Assembly (NCBI GenBank): GCA_964417895.1
Contig: CAYQJS010000020.1
Coordinates: 1 to 64,000 of the forward strand
DNA from: CAYQJS01 sp964417895
GTDB lineage: Bacteria; Chloroflexota; UBA6077; SHYK01
Direction: 5' to 3'
Length of the DNA stretch: 64,000 nucleotides
This document shows positions 34,189-41,569 of the stretch, one piece after another. The stretch's first letter is position 1, and every line of letters starts with the position of its first letter. A program made the position numbers and the translations under genes. The notes beneath the pieces are model-generated. The model had not been told where the DNA came from, made no database searches, and saw only the letters and a list, made by a program, of their open reading frames with translations.

Positions 34189-35589
34189 GTGGTCGTTGCC
34201 GTTGTACTCGCAACTGCGTTCGGTTGCGCCCCGTCGATGTCGGTCGAAGAAGCAGTGCGGCTCCGCGTGGAAGTTGAGCAGGCAAACATGGTGGCAACCC
34301 GGCAAGCTCTTGCCCCGCCGCAAAGAACGGTGGAAGGCGCAGCTGAGCCGACGGCCACTTCCGCTCCCCCCCAAACCACTCGCGAGGTCCAGCCTCCTCT
34401 CACTGAACAAGGGGCCGTCGCCCGGGTGTTGCCTTCAGTTGTGCGCGTCTCCACTGCAAGGAGCGAAGGGTCTGGCATGATCGTTCGCTCGACTGGACTG
34501 GTGGTAACCAACGCCCATGTCGTCGCAGATAGGCGATCGCTCGAAGTGCGCCTTCGCGACGGTCGGACTCTTCCCGCATCGGTCGAACAGTACGACGACG
34601 GCATGGACCTAGCAGTCCTGCGACTTCCCGAATCAGGTCTGCCGAGTGCTGCACTTGGAGATTCTGATCTGCTCGCACCGGGCGAGCCGCTTGTGGCCAT
34701 AGGCTACGCGTTGGGGTTGCGTGGGGAACCAACTATCACGAGGGGGGTATTCTCGGGCTTTCGAACAGGCCCACGGGTGGACTACGTTCAGACCGATGCT
34801 GCCATTAACCCAGGCAACTCCGGAGGCCCGCTTCTCTCCCTTAGAGGCGAAGTGATTGGCATTATCACGTCGCGGCGCGTCGGGCCGGCTGCGCAGCCAG
34901 TGCAAGGGATTGGCTTGGCCATCAGCAGCAACTCCGTGGGCGAGTTTCTCCGCGGGACCGCCCGCGCCCCGGAGTCTCCGGATGAGATCGTCGGCCGCTA
35001 CTATAAGCTTGTCGATGCCCGTGACTACGGCGCGGCATACGAGCTGCTGAGTTCAGGATTACAGAACCAGGCCGACCTCCCCACGTTCGCGAGCTGGTTC
35101 GCCGATAAGCAGTCCATCTACACGGAAAGCGTCGGCCCAGGGCGCGTGAGCGGCGAGAGGGCCACGGTCACATCCGTTGTCGTCTCCTCAGACTGGCTGA
35201 CAGGCCGTGCCGGGCCTGTGACTACCGCCCGATACCGCGAGACCTTTGAGCTGGTATACGAGGGCGGATGGCGGCTTGACGTCAGAGTAGAGACGACTCG
35301 CCTGGCGGGGACGCCACCCCTACGTAGAACCCCTGCGGGCGAGGCCTTTTGGACCGTCTTTATCGGCTCCGTGGGGAGCCAAGCCGACGCGGACCGAGCA
35401 GCGTCAGACGCCCGCCGCCGTGGGCTGCCAGCCGAGGTTCTTTTCTCCAGCGATTACCCAACCCTAAATCCTGGCTACTGGGTGGCCTACAGCGGTCGGT
35501 TTCCGGACCGCGCTCAAGCTGTGGCGCACACTGAGCGCGTAGCGGCAGTGGGGTTCGCCGGGGCGTACGTACGCGAGGTCGGCCGGTAG
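34189..35589 (+). CDS. Trypsin-like serine protease with NTF2-like and SPOR domains
   Basis: Seen in order: a hydrophobic N-terminus ending in TAFGC (likely lipobox), a low-complexity linker, a HtrA/Do-type protease domain with the catalytic triad in VVTNAHVV, DLAVLRL and NPGNSGGPLLSL, an NTF2-like segment (EIVGRYYKLVDARDYGAAYELLS), and a C-terminal SPOR domain (FWTVFIGSVGSQADADRAASDARRRGLPAEVLFSSDY). No PDZ domain is present. The frame has no ATG before the lipobox; the GTG at 34189 is given, but ATT 34120 or ATG 34237 are possible. It would act outside the membrane, with SPOR suggesting peptidoglycan binding. Confidence 0.82.
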   Translation: MVVAVVLATAFGCAPSMSVEEAVRLRVEVEQANMVATRQALAPPQRTVEGAAEPTATSAPPQTTREVQPPLTEQGAVARVLPSVVRVSTARSEGSGMIVRSTGLVVTNAHVVADRRSLEVRLRDGRTLPASVEQYDDGMDLAVLRLPESGLPSAALGDSDLLAPGEPLVAIGYALGLRGEPTITRGVFSGFRTGPRVDYVQTDAAINPGNSGGPLLSLRGEVIGIITSRRVGPAAQPVQGIGLAISSNSVGEFLRGTARAPESPDEIVGRYYKLVDARDYGAAYELLSSGLQNQADLPTFASWFADKQSIYTESVGPGRVSGERATVTSVVVSSDWLTGRAGPVTTARYRETFELVYEGGWRLDVRVETTRLAGTPPLRRTPAGEAFWTVFIGSVGSQADADRAASDARRRGLPAEVLFSSDYPTLNPGYWVAYSGRFPDRAQAVAHTERVAAVGFAGAYVREVGR

Positions 35590-35764
35590 GACCAAGCCGC
35601 CGTGGCCGTCAAGCACAGCCCGGGGCCGATCACGACGATGATGGCGGCGTCCTCGTTCGGGGCCAAGAGGTTAGGACTACACCGACAGGCGGTCCATAGA
35701 GCGGATGCGGCGCGCCGAGAGAATGAGTGTAGCTGGCCGGAACCCCCCGCCATCAAGATAGCGA

Positions 35765-36874
35765 CTACCGCTCGGGCTCCCAGGTCCCGCTCACGCGACC
35801 GATCACAATTCGTCGCCACGGCTGGAGGGCCGTGAGCGACGCCGTGAACGAGCGGCACTCCCCGCTTCGGATCTCCGTAATGTAGTGCGAGCCGCTGTCC
35901 AACGTAGGAAGCAGCGAGTCATAGTAGAAGACGAACTCGATGCGTATGCCCGTCGCCATCCAGCCCACAGCGTTGTTGCATGCTCGCCCATTGATAACAG
36001 GGAATGAGCGCGAGACCAGCGTGCTAACCGAGCCGGTGACTACCAAATCGGAATCGTCCGGCGTTCGCGGCGGCAGCAGGCCACGGGAGGGGACGCTAAG
36101 GTTAGGGAGCTGCGACCCGACGGACGGAAGCGGCTGCAGCCCCCATAGGGCATTTCCCTCGGCGGTGAACGTAGCGGTGCTGCCAGGTAGGATGCTCGCC
36201 AGGAGGATCCATGGAGGCCCCGGGCTCCGCCAGGCGGCAAAGCTCTGATCGGGGTAGGAGCATCCGTACACCATGACCCCGGCCACGGGCGCGGTCTCGC
36301 AGTAAACCGGTGCCTGCCCTCTGAATACGGGGCCGGCGGACACGGCCGTCGTGCCGACTCCGCTGCCGCTGTAGGTGATGCAGTTCCCATTGATATCCCG
36401 CGAGACGCACGTTGTGCCGACTCCGCCGCCACTGTAGGAGATGCAGTTCCCGTAGACATCGTACGAGACGCACACCGCGGGTTGAATGGGCGTTGTGGAA
36501 ATAGGCGGCACAGGTGTTGCAGGGGGGCGCGGCGTTGGTCGGGCCGTGGGAGGCGGTGGCGGGCGAAGGACTACCCGAGATAGCTGGACGCCGGTGGTCG
36601 TTTCAATCCACACCGGCCCGTAGGATGAGTCGAGTTCCCACACGGCCAAGACCCAGCCAGTCTCGAGCCTGAGAACCTGGTACCACTCGCCTGGCTGAGC
36701 GATCCACGCCGGGTCATCGGACGGCCAGTAGACCTGAGTTGGCGCGAAGATCACGAGCCAGAGCTGGCTGGTGGCCTGTTGGCCCGCCGCTGGGGCCGAG
36801 GCGAAGAGAAACACGATAGCCACCGTGGTGGCGACTATCAGGCTCCGGGCACCTCGCCACGACACTCCAGGCAT
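35765..36874 (-). CDS. Secreted protein with SH3-like N-terminus and a 21-residue Cys repeat
   Basis: ATG 36874 gives a signal peptide (ARSLIVATTVAIVFLFASAPAAGQQ), a probable SH3b-like domain (WIAQPGEWYQVLRLETGWVLAVWEL), a Pro/Thr linker (RPPPPPTARPTPRPPATP), then two tandem 21-residue units of the form CVS-D-x-x-GNCI-YSG-GVGTT, and a C-terminal domain I cannot place. The sequence would be exported. Its two repeats each have two Cys, perhaps disulfide-linked. It belongs to the tRNA-bounded island. Confidence 0.65.
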   Translation of the reverse strand: MPGVSWRGARSLIVATTVAIVFLFASAPAAGQQATSQLWLVIFAPTQVYWPSDDPAWIAQPGEWYQVLRLETGWVLAVWELDSSYGPVWIETTTGVQLSRVVLRPPPPPTARPTPRPPATPVPPISTTPIQPAVCVSYDVYGNCISYSGGGVGTTCVSRDINGNCITYSGSGVGTTAVSAGPVFRGQAPVYCETAPVAGVMVYGCSYPDQSFAAWRSPGPPWILLASILPGSTATFTAEGNALWGLQPLPSVGSQLPNLSVPSRGLLPPRTPDDSDLVVTGSVSTLVSRSFPVINGRACNNAVGWMATGIRIEFVFYYDSLLPTLDSGSHYITEIRSGECRSFTASLTALQPWRRIVIGRVSGTWEPER

Positions 36875-37017
36875 ACGCCCTCCAGCCCGCGAACCCGAGC
36901 CGCCAGCCGTTGAAATCGGTTCAGGGCACGCTTCGGGGCCGGAGCATGGCACACACCCGGGCTGCTGTCCAGGAGGCCCCTTCGGGCAATGGCGTGGCTC
37001 GTGACACCTGACCCACA

Positions 37018-37536
37018 CTATTCGCCTTCGGGCGGCTCGTCCGGCGGTAAGAGCGGGAATTCGATGGGGCTACCATCAGCGCTACGGTAAACCAGCTCGA
37101 TCCGCGCTCGCACATCCTGCGCCTGCCTGACGATGGGCTTGCCGAAATGCCGGTCCATCACGTCGCGGGCTACGGGCACCGCGTGAGCCAGATTTTCACC
37201 CTCTAGTGCTCGTCGGTACGTGCTGGCTGCGTGCGGCAGAAGTGGCCTGGTGATCGCGCGGGGATCATCGTCGATGCGGTGGATCTCGGCATCGATCAAC
37301 TCCGGGTATTCTCGGAGCCACCGCTGGACACTACGCTCGGAGCAGTGCACCTGTTCGGCGATGGCCGCGTTCGAGAATCCGCGGACGTGAAGGGCTAGCG
37401 CGCGCTGAATCCGATCCTTGTTCAGCGGGCTGCCGGTATGGCGCTTCCCGCCGAACGGCGCGACACCGGCAGGCAGAGGCGAGGATACGGGCACGAGCCC
37501 CCCTGGTGGGCGTCCTGCCCCGTTCCCGTCGTCCAC
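37018..37536 (-). CDS. Helix-turn-helix protein (phage terminase small subunit-like)
   Basis: The 172-residue product has a clear helix-turn-helix near residues 43-78 (RALALHVRGFSNAAIAEQVHCSERSVQRWLREYPEL), like those in homeodomain-like resolvase and terminase small subunit families. The rest (TYRRALEGENLAHAVPVARDVMDRHFGKPIVRQ) resembles the C-terminal part of such small subunits, but no large terminase is near. It starts at 37536, exactly where the recognisable integrase sequence on the other strand begins, so it may have arrived by a recombination that cut the integrase. Confidence 0.6.
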   Translation of the reverse strand: MDDGNGAGRPPGGLVPVSSPLPAGVAPFGGKRHTGSPLNKDRIQRALALHVRGFSNAAIAEQVHCSERSVQRWLREYPELIDAEIHRIDDDPRAITRPLLPHAASTYRRALEGENLAHAVPVARDVMDRHFGKPIVRQAQDVRARIELVYRSADGSPIEFPLLPPDEPPEGE

Positions 37537-37539
37537 CGC

Positions 37540-37978
37540 GATTGTCTACGGGGAACCCAAGACAAGCCGATCGCGCCGAACGATCACACTCCCGGCCGTG
37601 GCCGTCGATGGCCTGCGCCGCCGGCGCGCTCGGCAGAACGAAGAGCGGCTCGCTGTTGGTCCGGACTACGCAGGCTACAACCTCGTATTCGCGACCGAGA
37701 TCGGAACGCCACTGTCGGGACGCAACGCGCACCGGTTCTTTAAACTGGCGCTCGCGCGAGCCGGGCTGCCATCCAGCGTACGCGTCCACGACCTGCGCCA
37801 CTTTGCGGCCACGCTCATGCTCGCCGCTGGCGTGCATCCGAAGGTGGCATCGGAACGGCTCGGCCATTCGACGGTTGGAATCACGCTGGACCTATATAGC
37901 CACGCTGTTCAAGGGCTCGATGTGGACCCCGCCGAACGTATGGCGAAAGCCATGGAAGCGACCGACCTACCGGGCTAG
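37540..37978 (+). pseudogene. Tyrosine recombinase, C-terminal fragment
   Basis: Homology to phage-type integrases begins at about 37540 (YGEPKTSRSRRTITLP, with the beta-hairpin lysine) and includes VHDLRHFAATLML (H-x-x-R), GHSTVGITLDLYSH (the late H and the nucleophile Tyr). The first half, including the first catalytic Arg and the core-binding domain, is missing; in its place is the 5' end of the oppositely oriented HTH gene. It cannot be active as is. An in-frame ATG at 37418 lies in non-homologous sequence. Confidence 0.88.
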
Positions 37979-38005
37979 CCCGGCCATGTCGACTTTGGGT
38001 TTCGC

Positions 38006-39103
38006 CTAGCCCCGTTTCCTGCGCCCCCCTCGCTGATTCTGTTTGCGTGACCGGTTGGGGATTGGCCGCGGCGACGAGGGAAGAGTCGGCGGAGCGGGGT
38101 TAGGGGCAGAACCGGGCGGCGGAAGAGACGGGATTACGATCTGCCGTTGCTGGATTCGCACATACCGAGCCTTCTGGTGATTCTCTACGATCTTCACCGC
38201 CGCCCCACCGAAAGTGAAGTCCAAGGCGTGATAGATGCTAAGCACGGCATCCTGTAGGTCGTCGTCATCCTCGAGCGCTCTGACTCTTAGCCCTCGAATC
38301 GTCCGCAACTCTTCAATCCGAATGGGACGGCCGTGGGTCCGGAACCTCTCGTACGACACGTCTGAGCCGAAGTATTCGGCAATATCGCGAGCCACCCGCT
38401 CACGATCAGCGTCATCGATCCCTGCGTCCGGGTGAGAGAGCATGTACTGTCGCAACCACCCGGCTGCCACATCCTGAGAGAGGTTAATTTGCTGAGTACA
38501 GAAATCCAGTAAGCCGCCCGCATAGCCTTGGAGTATTGGCGTCCATGCGGGGAGGTTGGCTAAGTCCGCAGCAATCTCGCGCTTCGCACGTTCGAAGTCG
38601 TGCAGAATCGCGTGCGCCGGCGCAAGCCGCTGGGTCCCGCCTGGCACCGGCATGAAAATTTGTGGGTCGATGGGCCCCAGTTCGGAGTGGTTGCCTAGCA
38701 CTATTTCATCGCAGCCGAGCGCGATCATTGTGGCGGCGGATTTCGCCTGCAAAGGCACAATTGCGCGGATGTAATCGAACTGGGTCCGGAGATAGTTGAC
38801 CATCTGCTCGGCGGCCTGAGCGGAACCGCCCGGACTGTGGAGGACCAGGTCTAGCCCGCGCTCAGATACATGGTGGCACACTTCCATTAGGGCATGGACA
38901 TCATTCGCCTCAACGCGGGAATTGGCCTCCTCAGTGCCGGTAGCTCGCAGCCAACCACTCGCGTACACAATGACCGCTCGACCCGATAGGTCATGGAGCC
39001 GGTCGATGTAGCTGCTGCGAATTGCGTCGTAGTCGGGGCCGGCCGGAGCGTTAGCTCTAGCGCTCTCGTTAACTTCTCGGAGGATTTCGCCCCAAGTTGG
39101 CAT
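38006..39103 (-). CDS. Serine dehydrogenase proteinase family protein (SDH/SppA-like, ClpP fold)
   Basis: The 365-residue protein matches the SDH_sah serine protease family (PF01972 type). Seen: LDLVLHSPGGSAQAAEQMVNYLR near residue 84, IVPLQAKSAATMIALGCDEIVLGNHSELGPIDPQ near residue 115, with the nucleophile Ser in AKSAATM and the family's GPIDPQ turn. The C-terminus is Pro/Arg-rich and basic (RPIPNRSRKQNQRGGRRKRG). No membrane segment is present, so it is probably cytoplasmic. Genes of this family are common in mobile and defence-related DNA, but a role here is inference. The next gene upstream (39121) is on the same strand, 17 bp away. Confidence 0.82.
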   Translation of the reverse strand: MPTWGEILREVNESARANAPAGPDYDAIRSSYIDRLHDLSGRAVIVYASGWLRATGTEEANSRVEANDVHALMEVCHHVSERGLDLVLHSPGGSAQAAEQMVNYLRTQFDYIRAIVPLQAKSAATMIALGCDEIVLGNHSELGPIDPQIFMPVPGGTQRLAPAHAILHDFERAKREIAADLANLPAWTPILQGYAGGLLDFCTQQINLSQDVAAGWLRQYMLSHPDAGIDDADRERVARDIAEYFGSDVSYERFRTHGRPIRIEELRTIRGLRVRALEDDDDLQDAVLSIYHALDFTFGGAAVKIVENHQKARYVRIQQRQIVIPSLPPPGSAPNPAPPTLPSSPRPIPNRSRKQNQRGGRRKRG

Positions 39104-39120
39104 TCGCGGCGGCGGAGGTG

Positions 39121-39366
39121 CTAGACGTTTGTCGAGGAAGCGAGGCCGTTGACAGACGGAGGGGGAGGCGCATGCACAGTGGAGACACGCTCGGCGACGG
39201 GGTATATCGCCGCGATGCGCTCATAAATCTCTAGCACCTTTGTGACGTAGTCACCGCTGCCCGCGGTAGGGAGCCTGGCAAGTATCTCAGCGATCTGATC
39301 ATTCGCTGGTTCCACAGTGCTTCCTCCTACTGCTGGCCATTTCGCTTCCCATTCTGCGTCGCGCAA
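39121..39366 (-). CDS. Hypothetical protein, 81 residues
   Basis: It begins MRDAEWEAKWPAVGG and has a helical middle (ANDQIAEILARLPTAGSGDYVTKVLEIYERIAAIYPVAERVSTVHAP). No domain recognised. It lies 17 bp upstream of the SDH-type protease gene on the same strand, so it may be its first cistron and partner. A candidate ribosome-binding site GGAGGAAGC stands within the first codons' upstream region near 39320. Confidence 0.5.
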   Translation of the reverse strand: MRDAEWEAKWPAVGGSTVEPANDQIAEILARLPTAGSGDYVTKVLEIYERIAAIYPVAERVSTVHAPPPPSVNGLASSTNV

Positions 39367-39492
39367 CTGCGCGGTGTCAAAAACCCGGTTGTCGCACCCG
39401 TTGTCACATCAACGCGAGCGAGCACGCGAGCGTTCCTACGCCGATGACCGACATTGACCGCTATTCTCCCACAGGTAGCGGCCCAAGTCGTA

Positions 39493-39552
39493 GGTGCCGG
39501 GAGCGGGACTCGAACCCGCATGCCTTGTGGGCCGCGGTTTTTAAGACCGCTA
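39493..39552. repeat. 60-bp direct repeat (att core), tRNA-proximal copy
   Basis: Identical over 60 bp to 33214-33273. It covers the tRNA-Leu gene from the anticodon stem to the 3' end, the classic site used by tyrosine integrases. The next base differs (C here, G in the other copy). Confidence 0.93.
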
Positions 39553-39576
39553 CGTCTGCCGTTCCGCCATCCCGGC
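39493..39576 (-). tRNA. tRNA-Leu(UAA)
   Basis: Read on the minus strand: acceptor GCCGGGA pairs with TCCCGGC, D stem GCG, anticodon stem GCGGT/ACCGC with loop CTTAAAA (anticodon TAA), a long variable arm with GCC/GGC stem as expected for class II tRNAs, and T arm GCGGG/CCCGC with TTCGAGT. CCA is not fully encoded (ACCT). Its last 60 bases are duplicated at 33214-33273. Confidence 0.95.
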
Positions 39577-39586
39577 CTGTTCCAGT

Positions 39587-40330
39587 CTAGCGCTGCGGCA
39601 TGCCCCGTCGCCCTCCCGTTGGGTTCCGCGGCTCGCGAAATGGCCGCGGCGGGCCGTCGACGCGACGGCCGGGGCCAGGTCCCGCTCCCCGCCCCCCAGA
39701 ATGTTGGCCGTATCCATCGTTTCGTGGTCGGTATGAGCCGGTCGGCGGTCGGTCGTGATGGTCGGGTCCTGTGGGCTGGCGTTCTTCGCGCGCCAGCGTC
39801 CGATAGATGTGGACCACCTTACACATCTCTTCGAGCAACGAGACCATGTGAAGAGCGTCGGCCAGGTCCTGCCCACGAGCGAAGACGCCGTGGCCCCGCA
39901 GCGCGACGATGCGGCTCTCCCGGAGGGTACGCGCGATCATGTTCGCCATGTCAGGCGAGTCGATGGTGCGCTGCGAGATGAGCACCGGGGCGCTGCCCAG
40001 GTTCTCACTGCCCTCGTCACTCGCAGGCGAGAGGCGGTCCTCGACCAGCGCCAGCGCCATGGTCCAGGGCGGCCTGGCGTACACGACGGCCTTGGCGTCA
40101 GTGCCTCGATAGATCGCCTGGTGCACGACGGCATCCTCAGCCGCTGACTCTGGGATCTCCTCGTCGATGGGAAATTCGACAAGGTCCTCTGCCGTCAGGC
40201 GCCCCAGCATGGCGCCGCGTCGAGATATGACAGCTCGGCCTTCCACTCGCACACTCATGGCTCCGGTGTGCGAGCTGACGAGCCCTGTGAGAAACATGTC
40301 GCGGCCGAGTTCCTGAAATCGGTCCAGCAC
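39587..40330 (-). CDS. Class II aldolase/adducin family protein
   Basis: The 247-residue product has the class II aldolase fold, as in fuculose-phosphate aldolase. Seen: LDRFQELGRDMFLTGLVSSHTGAMSVRV at the start (normally GN in place of TGA), VYARPPWTMALALVED near residue 83 where the family usually has zinc-binding HxH, and IVALRGHGVFARGQDLADALHMVSLLEEMCKVV near 141-173. The usual HxH appears replaced, so activity is uncertain. The last 65 residues are Pro/Gly/Arg-rich and not part of the fold. GTG 40330 has GGGGAGGTAGTC upstream. It ends 10 bp before the tRNA on the same strand. Confidence 0.8.
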   Translation of the reverse strand: MLDRFQELGRDMFLTGLVSSHTGAMSVRVEGRAVISRRGAMLGRLTAEDLVEFPIDEEIPESAAEDAVVHQAIYRGTDAKAVVYARPPWTMALALVEDRLSPASDEGSENLGSAPVLISQRTIDSPDMANMIARTLRESRIVALRGHGVFARGQDLADALHMVSLLEEMCKVVHIYRTLAREERQPTGPDHHDRPPTGSYRPRNDGYGQHSGGRGAGPGPGRRVDGPPRPFREPRNPTGGRRGMPQR

Positions 40331-40550
40331 GACTACCTCCCCGGGTATACGGGAATCGTGAGAGCCGCCGACCGCGCAGCACTGATGATGTTCGCGTCGA
40401 CACTCTCAGGCCTGGCTGTTGAAATCTTGGTTCTGAGTGTGGCGATCCGACCCCCACACACCGCTTCCCACGATCAAAACATTCGCTTGGGAGCAGCGGT
40501 GCTTCTCGGCCAGACCCACCCGGTTTTGACAGACTCTAAGCATCATTTAA

Positions 40551-40861
40551 GAGCGGGAGGAGAGTAAGCCAGATTCTGTTCGCGACGACCATCTATCTGT
40601 CCGACCTCGGTCGAACTCCGCTTGACGCGGATGCCCCGTACCCTGGCCTCGGCGAGCAGCGTCACGGGCCATGCTTCGGGTTGCAGCGGGGGGGATTACC
40701 CTTTTCACTCCCCGAGTACGCTCTGGGCGGCTCGAGGCATTGGTCTCTGTGGCTCTAACCACCGGTTGCCCGGTCCCGGCTTGCGCCGGGCACCCTTGCT
40801 CTGCGCTGTCTGGACTTTCCTCTGCGGTTCTAAACCGCAGCGGCCGTCCTTCCTCCCGCTC
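40551..40861 (-). ncRNA. rnpB: RNase P RNA
   Basis: On the minus strand the RNA begins GAGCGGGAGGA, which pairs with TCCTCCCGCTC at the 3' end (helix P1). Near the 5' end comes GAGGAAAGTCC (40812-40822) and near the 3' end ACAGAATCTGGCTTAC, the two universally conserved segments that form P4. Hairpins such as GTGCCCGGCGCAAGCCGGG lie between. Length is about 311 nt, somewhat short for type A. It is the catalytic RNA that matures tRNA 5' ends. Confidence 0.93.
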
Positions 40862-40891
40862 AGCCGACCGCGTTGCACGGCCGGCTAGGAC

Positions 40892-40897
40892 AGTATA
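40892..40897 (-). promoter_or_regulatory. Candidate -10 box of rnpB
   Basis: TATACT on the minus strand lies about 30 bp upstream of the P1 helix of RNase P RNA. A short leader would be removed during maturation. No clear -35 box is seen. Confidence 0.45.
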
Positions 40898-40929
40898 CCA
40901 TGCCCTGATTCCAGATCGACGGAGCCGCC

Positions 40930-41424
40930 GTGTCCACGAACCTCGGACCGCTGCTCCCCGCCCAACTGGTCCGGCTGTTCTCCGGCCTCGACCTGCGGTC
41001 CAAGACCGAGATGGCGTGCGTCCTGGTTACCCAGGGCCCCGACGGGTACCCGAATCCCGCCATCGTCACGGCCGGCGAGCTCGTTGCGGGCAACCTCTCC
41101 ACGATGCGAATCGCCCTCTACGCGGAGTCCAGCACCTCGCGCAACCTGCGTGACCGGGGCGTCGCCACCCTTTGCCTCGCTCACGAGGGCGCCGCCTACT
41201 ACGTCAAGGCTGATGCCGAGCCGCACGCGGCGGATTCGCCAGCATTCGCGGGCCTTAGCGTCTTCACCTTGAAGCCCCGCGACGTCCTTAAGGATGCAGA
41301 GGAAGGGGCAGAGGTCACCTCCGGGTTTCGCTTCCGTGATCTCAGAGGCGAGGATGCCCTCCTCGAGCGCTGGAGTTCTGTGGTCGACGCCTTGCGGGCG
41401 ACGTTCACAGCCGACCACGTTTAG
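40930..41424 (+). CDS. Pyridoxamine 5'-phosphate oxidase-family (flavin split-barrel) protein
   Basis: The 164-residue protein has the split-barrel fold of PNPOx-like proteins: TEMACVLVTQGPDGYPNPAIVTAGELVAGN near residues 27-56 and IALYAESSTSRNLRDRGVATLCLAHEGAAYYVKADAE near 61-97. Such proteins bind FMN, F420 or heme. GTG 40930 is the start. It is divergent from rnpB. A specific substrate cannot be read. Confidence 0.7.
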   Translation: MSTNLGPLLPAQLVRLFSGLDLRSKTEMACVLVTQGPDGYPNPAIVTAGELVAGNLSTMRIALYAESSTSRNLRDRGVATLCLAHEGAAYYVKADAEPHAADSPAFAGLSVFTLKPRDVLKDAEEGAEVTSGFRFRDLRGEDALLERWSSVVDALRATFTADHV

Positions 41425-41441
41425 GCCCCGATCCATTCGTA

Positions 41442-41447
41442 TATAAT
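41442..41447 (+). promoter_or_regulatory. Candidate -10 box upstream of guaB
   Basis: A perfect TATAAT lies 16 bp after a weak TTTAGG. Transcription would start near 41454, before the hairpin at 41479-41506, so the hairpin would be in the guaB leader. Confidence 0.5.
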
Positions 41448-41478
41448 CCGCCATGCGAGTGGCCGTCAGGCATCCTGC

Positions 41479-41514
41479 AACACACCCCGACACGTCGGGG
41501 TGTGTTTGTTTTTG
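41479..41514 (+). terminator. Strong hairpin with T tract in the guaB leader
   Basis: AACACACCCCGA pairs over 12 bp with TCGGGGTGTGTT around a CACG loop, followed by TGTTTTTG. It is a good factor-independent terminator. It may end the upstream gene or, since a TATAAT lies before it, attenuate guaB. Confidence 0.85.
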
Positions 41515-41569
41515 AGGGGTGGGCGATGGCGGATCGGCCTGTAGTCTCACCTAGATTCGGGAGGGACCG

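Noticed and set aside
33298..39492. Prophage
   Set aside because: No capsid, portal, tail, large terminase or lysis gene is present.
40268..40567. 99-residue plus-strand frame upstream of rnpB
   Set aside because: It overlaps the aldolase start and the 3' end of RNase P RNA and has no ribosome-binding site or known domain.
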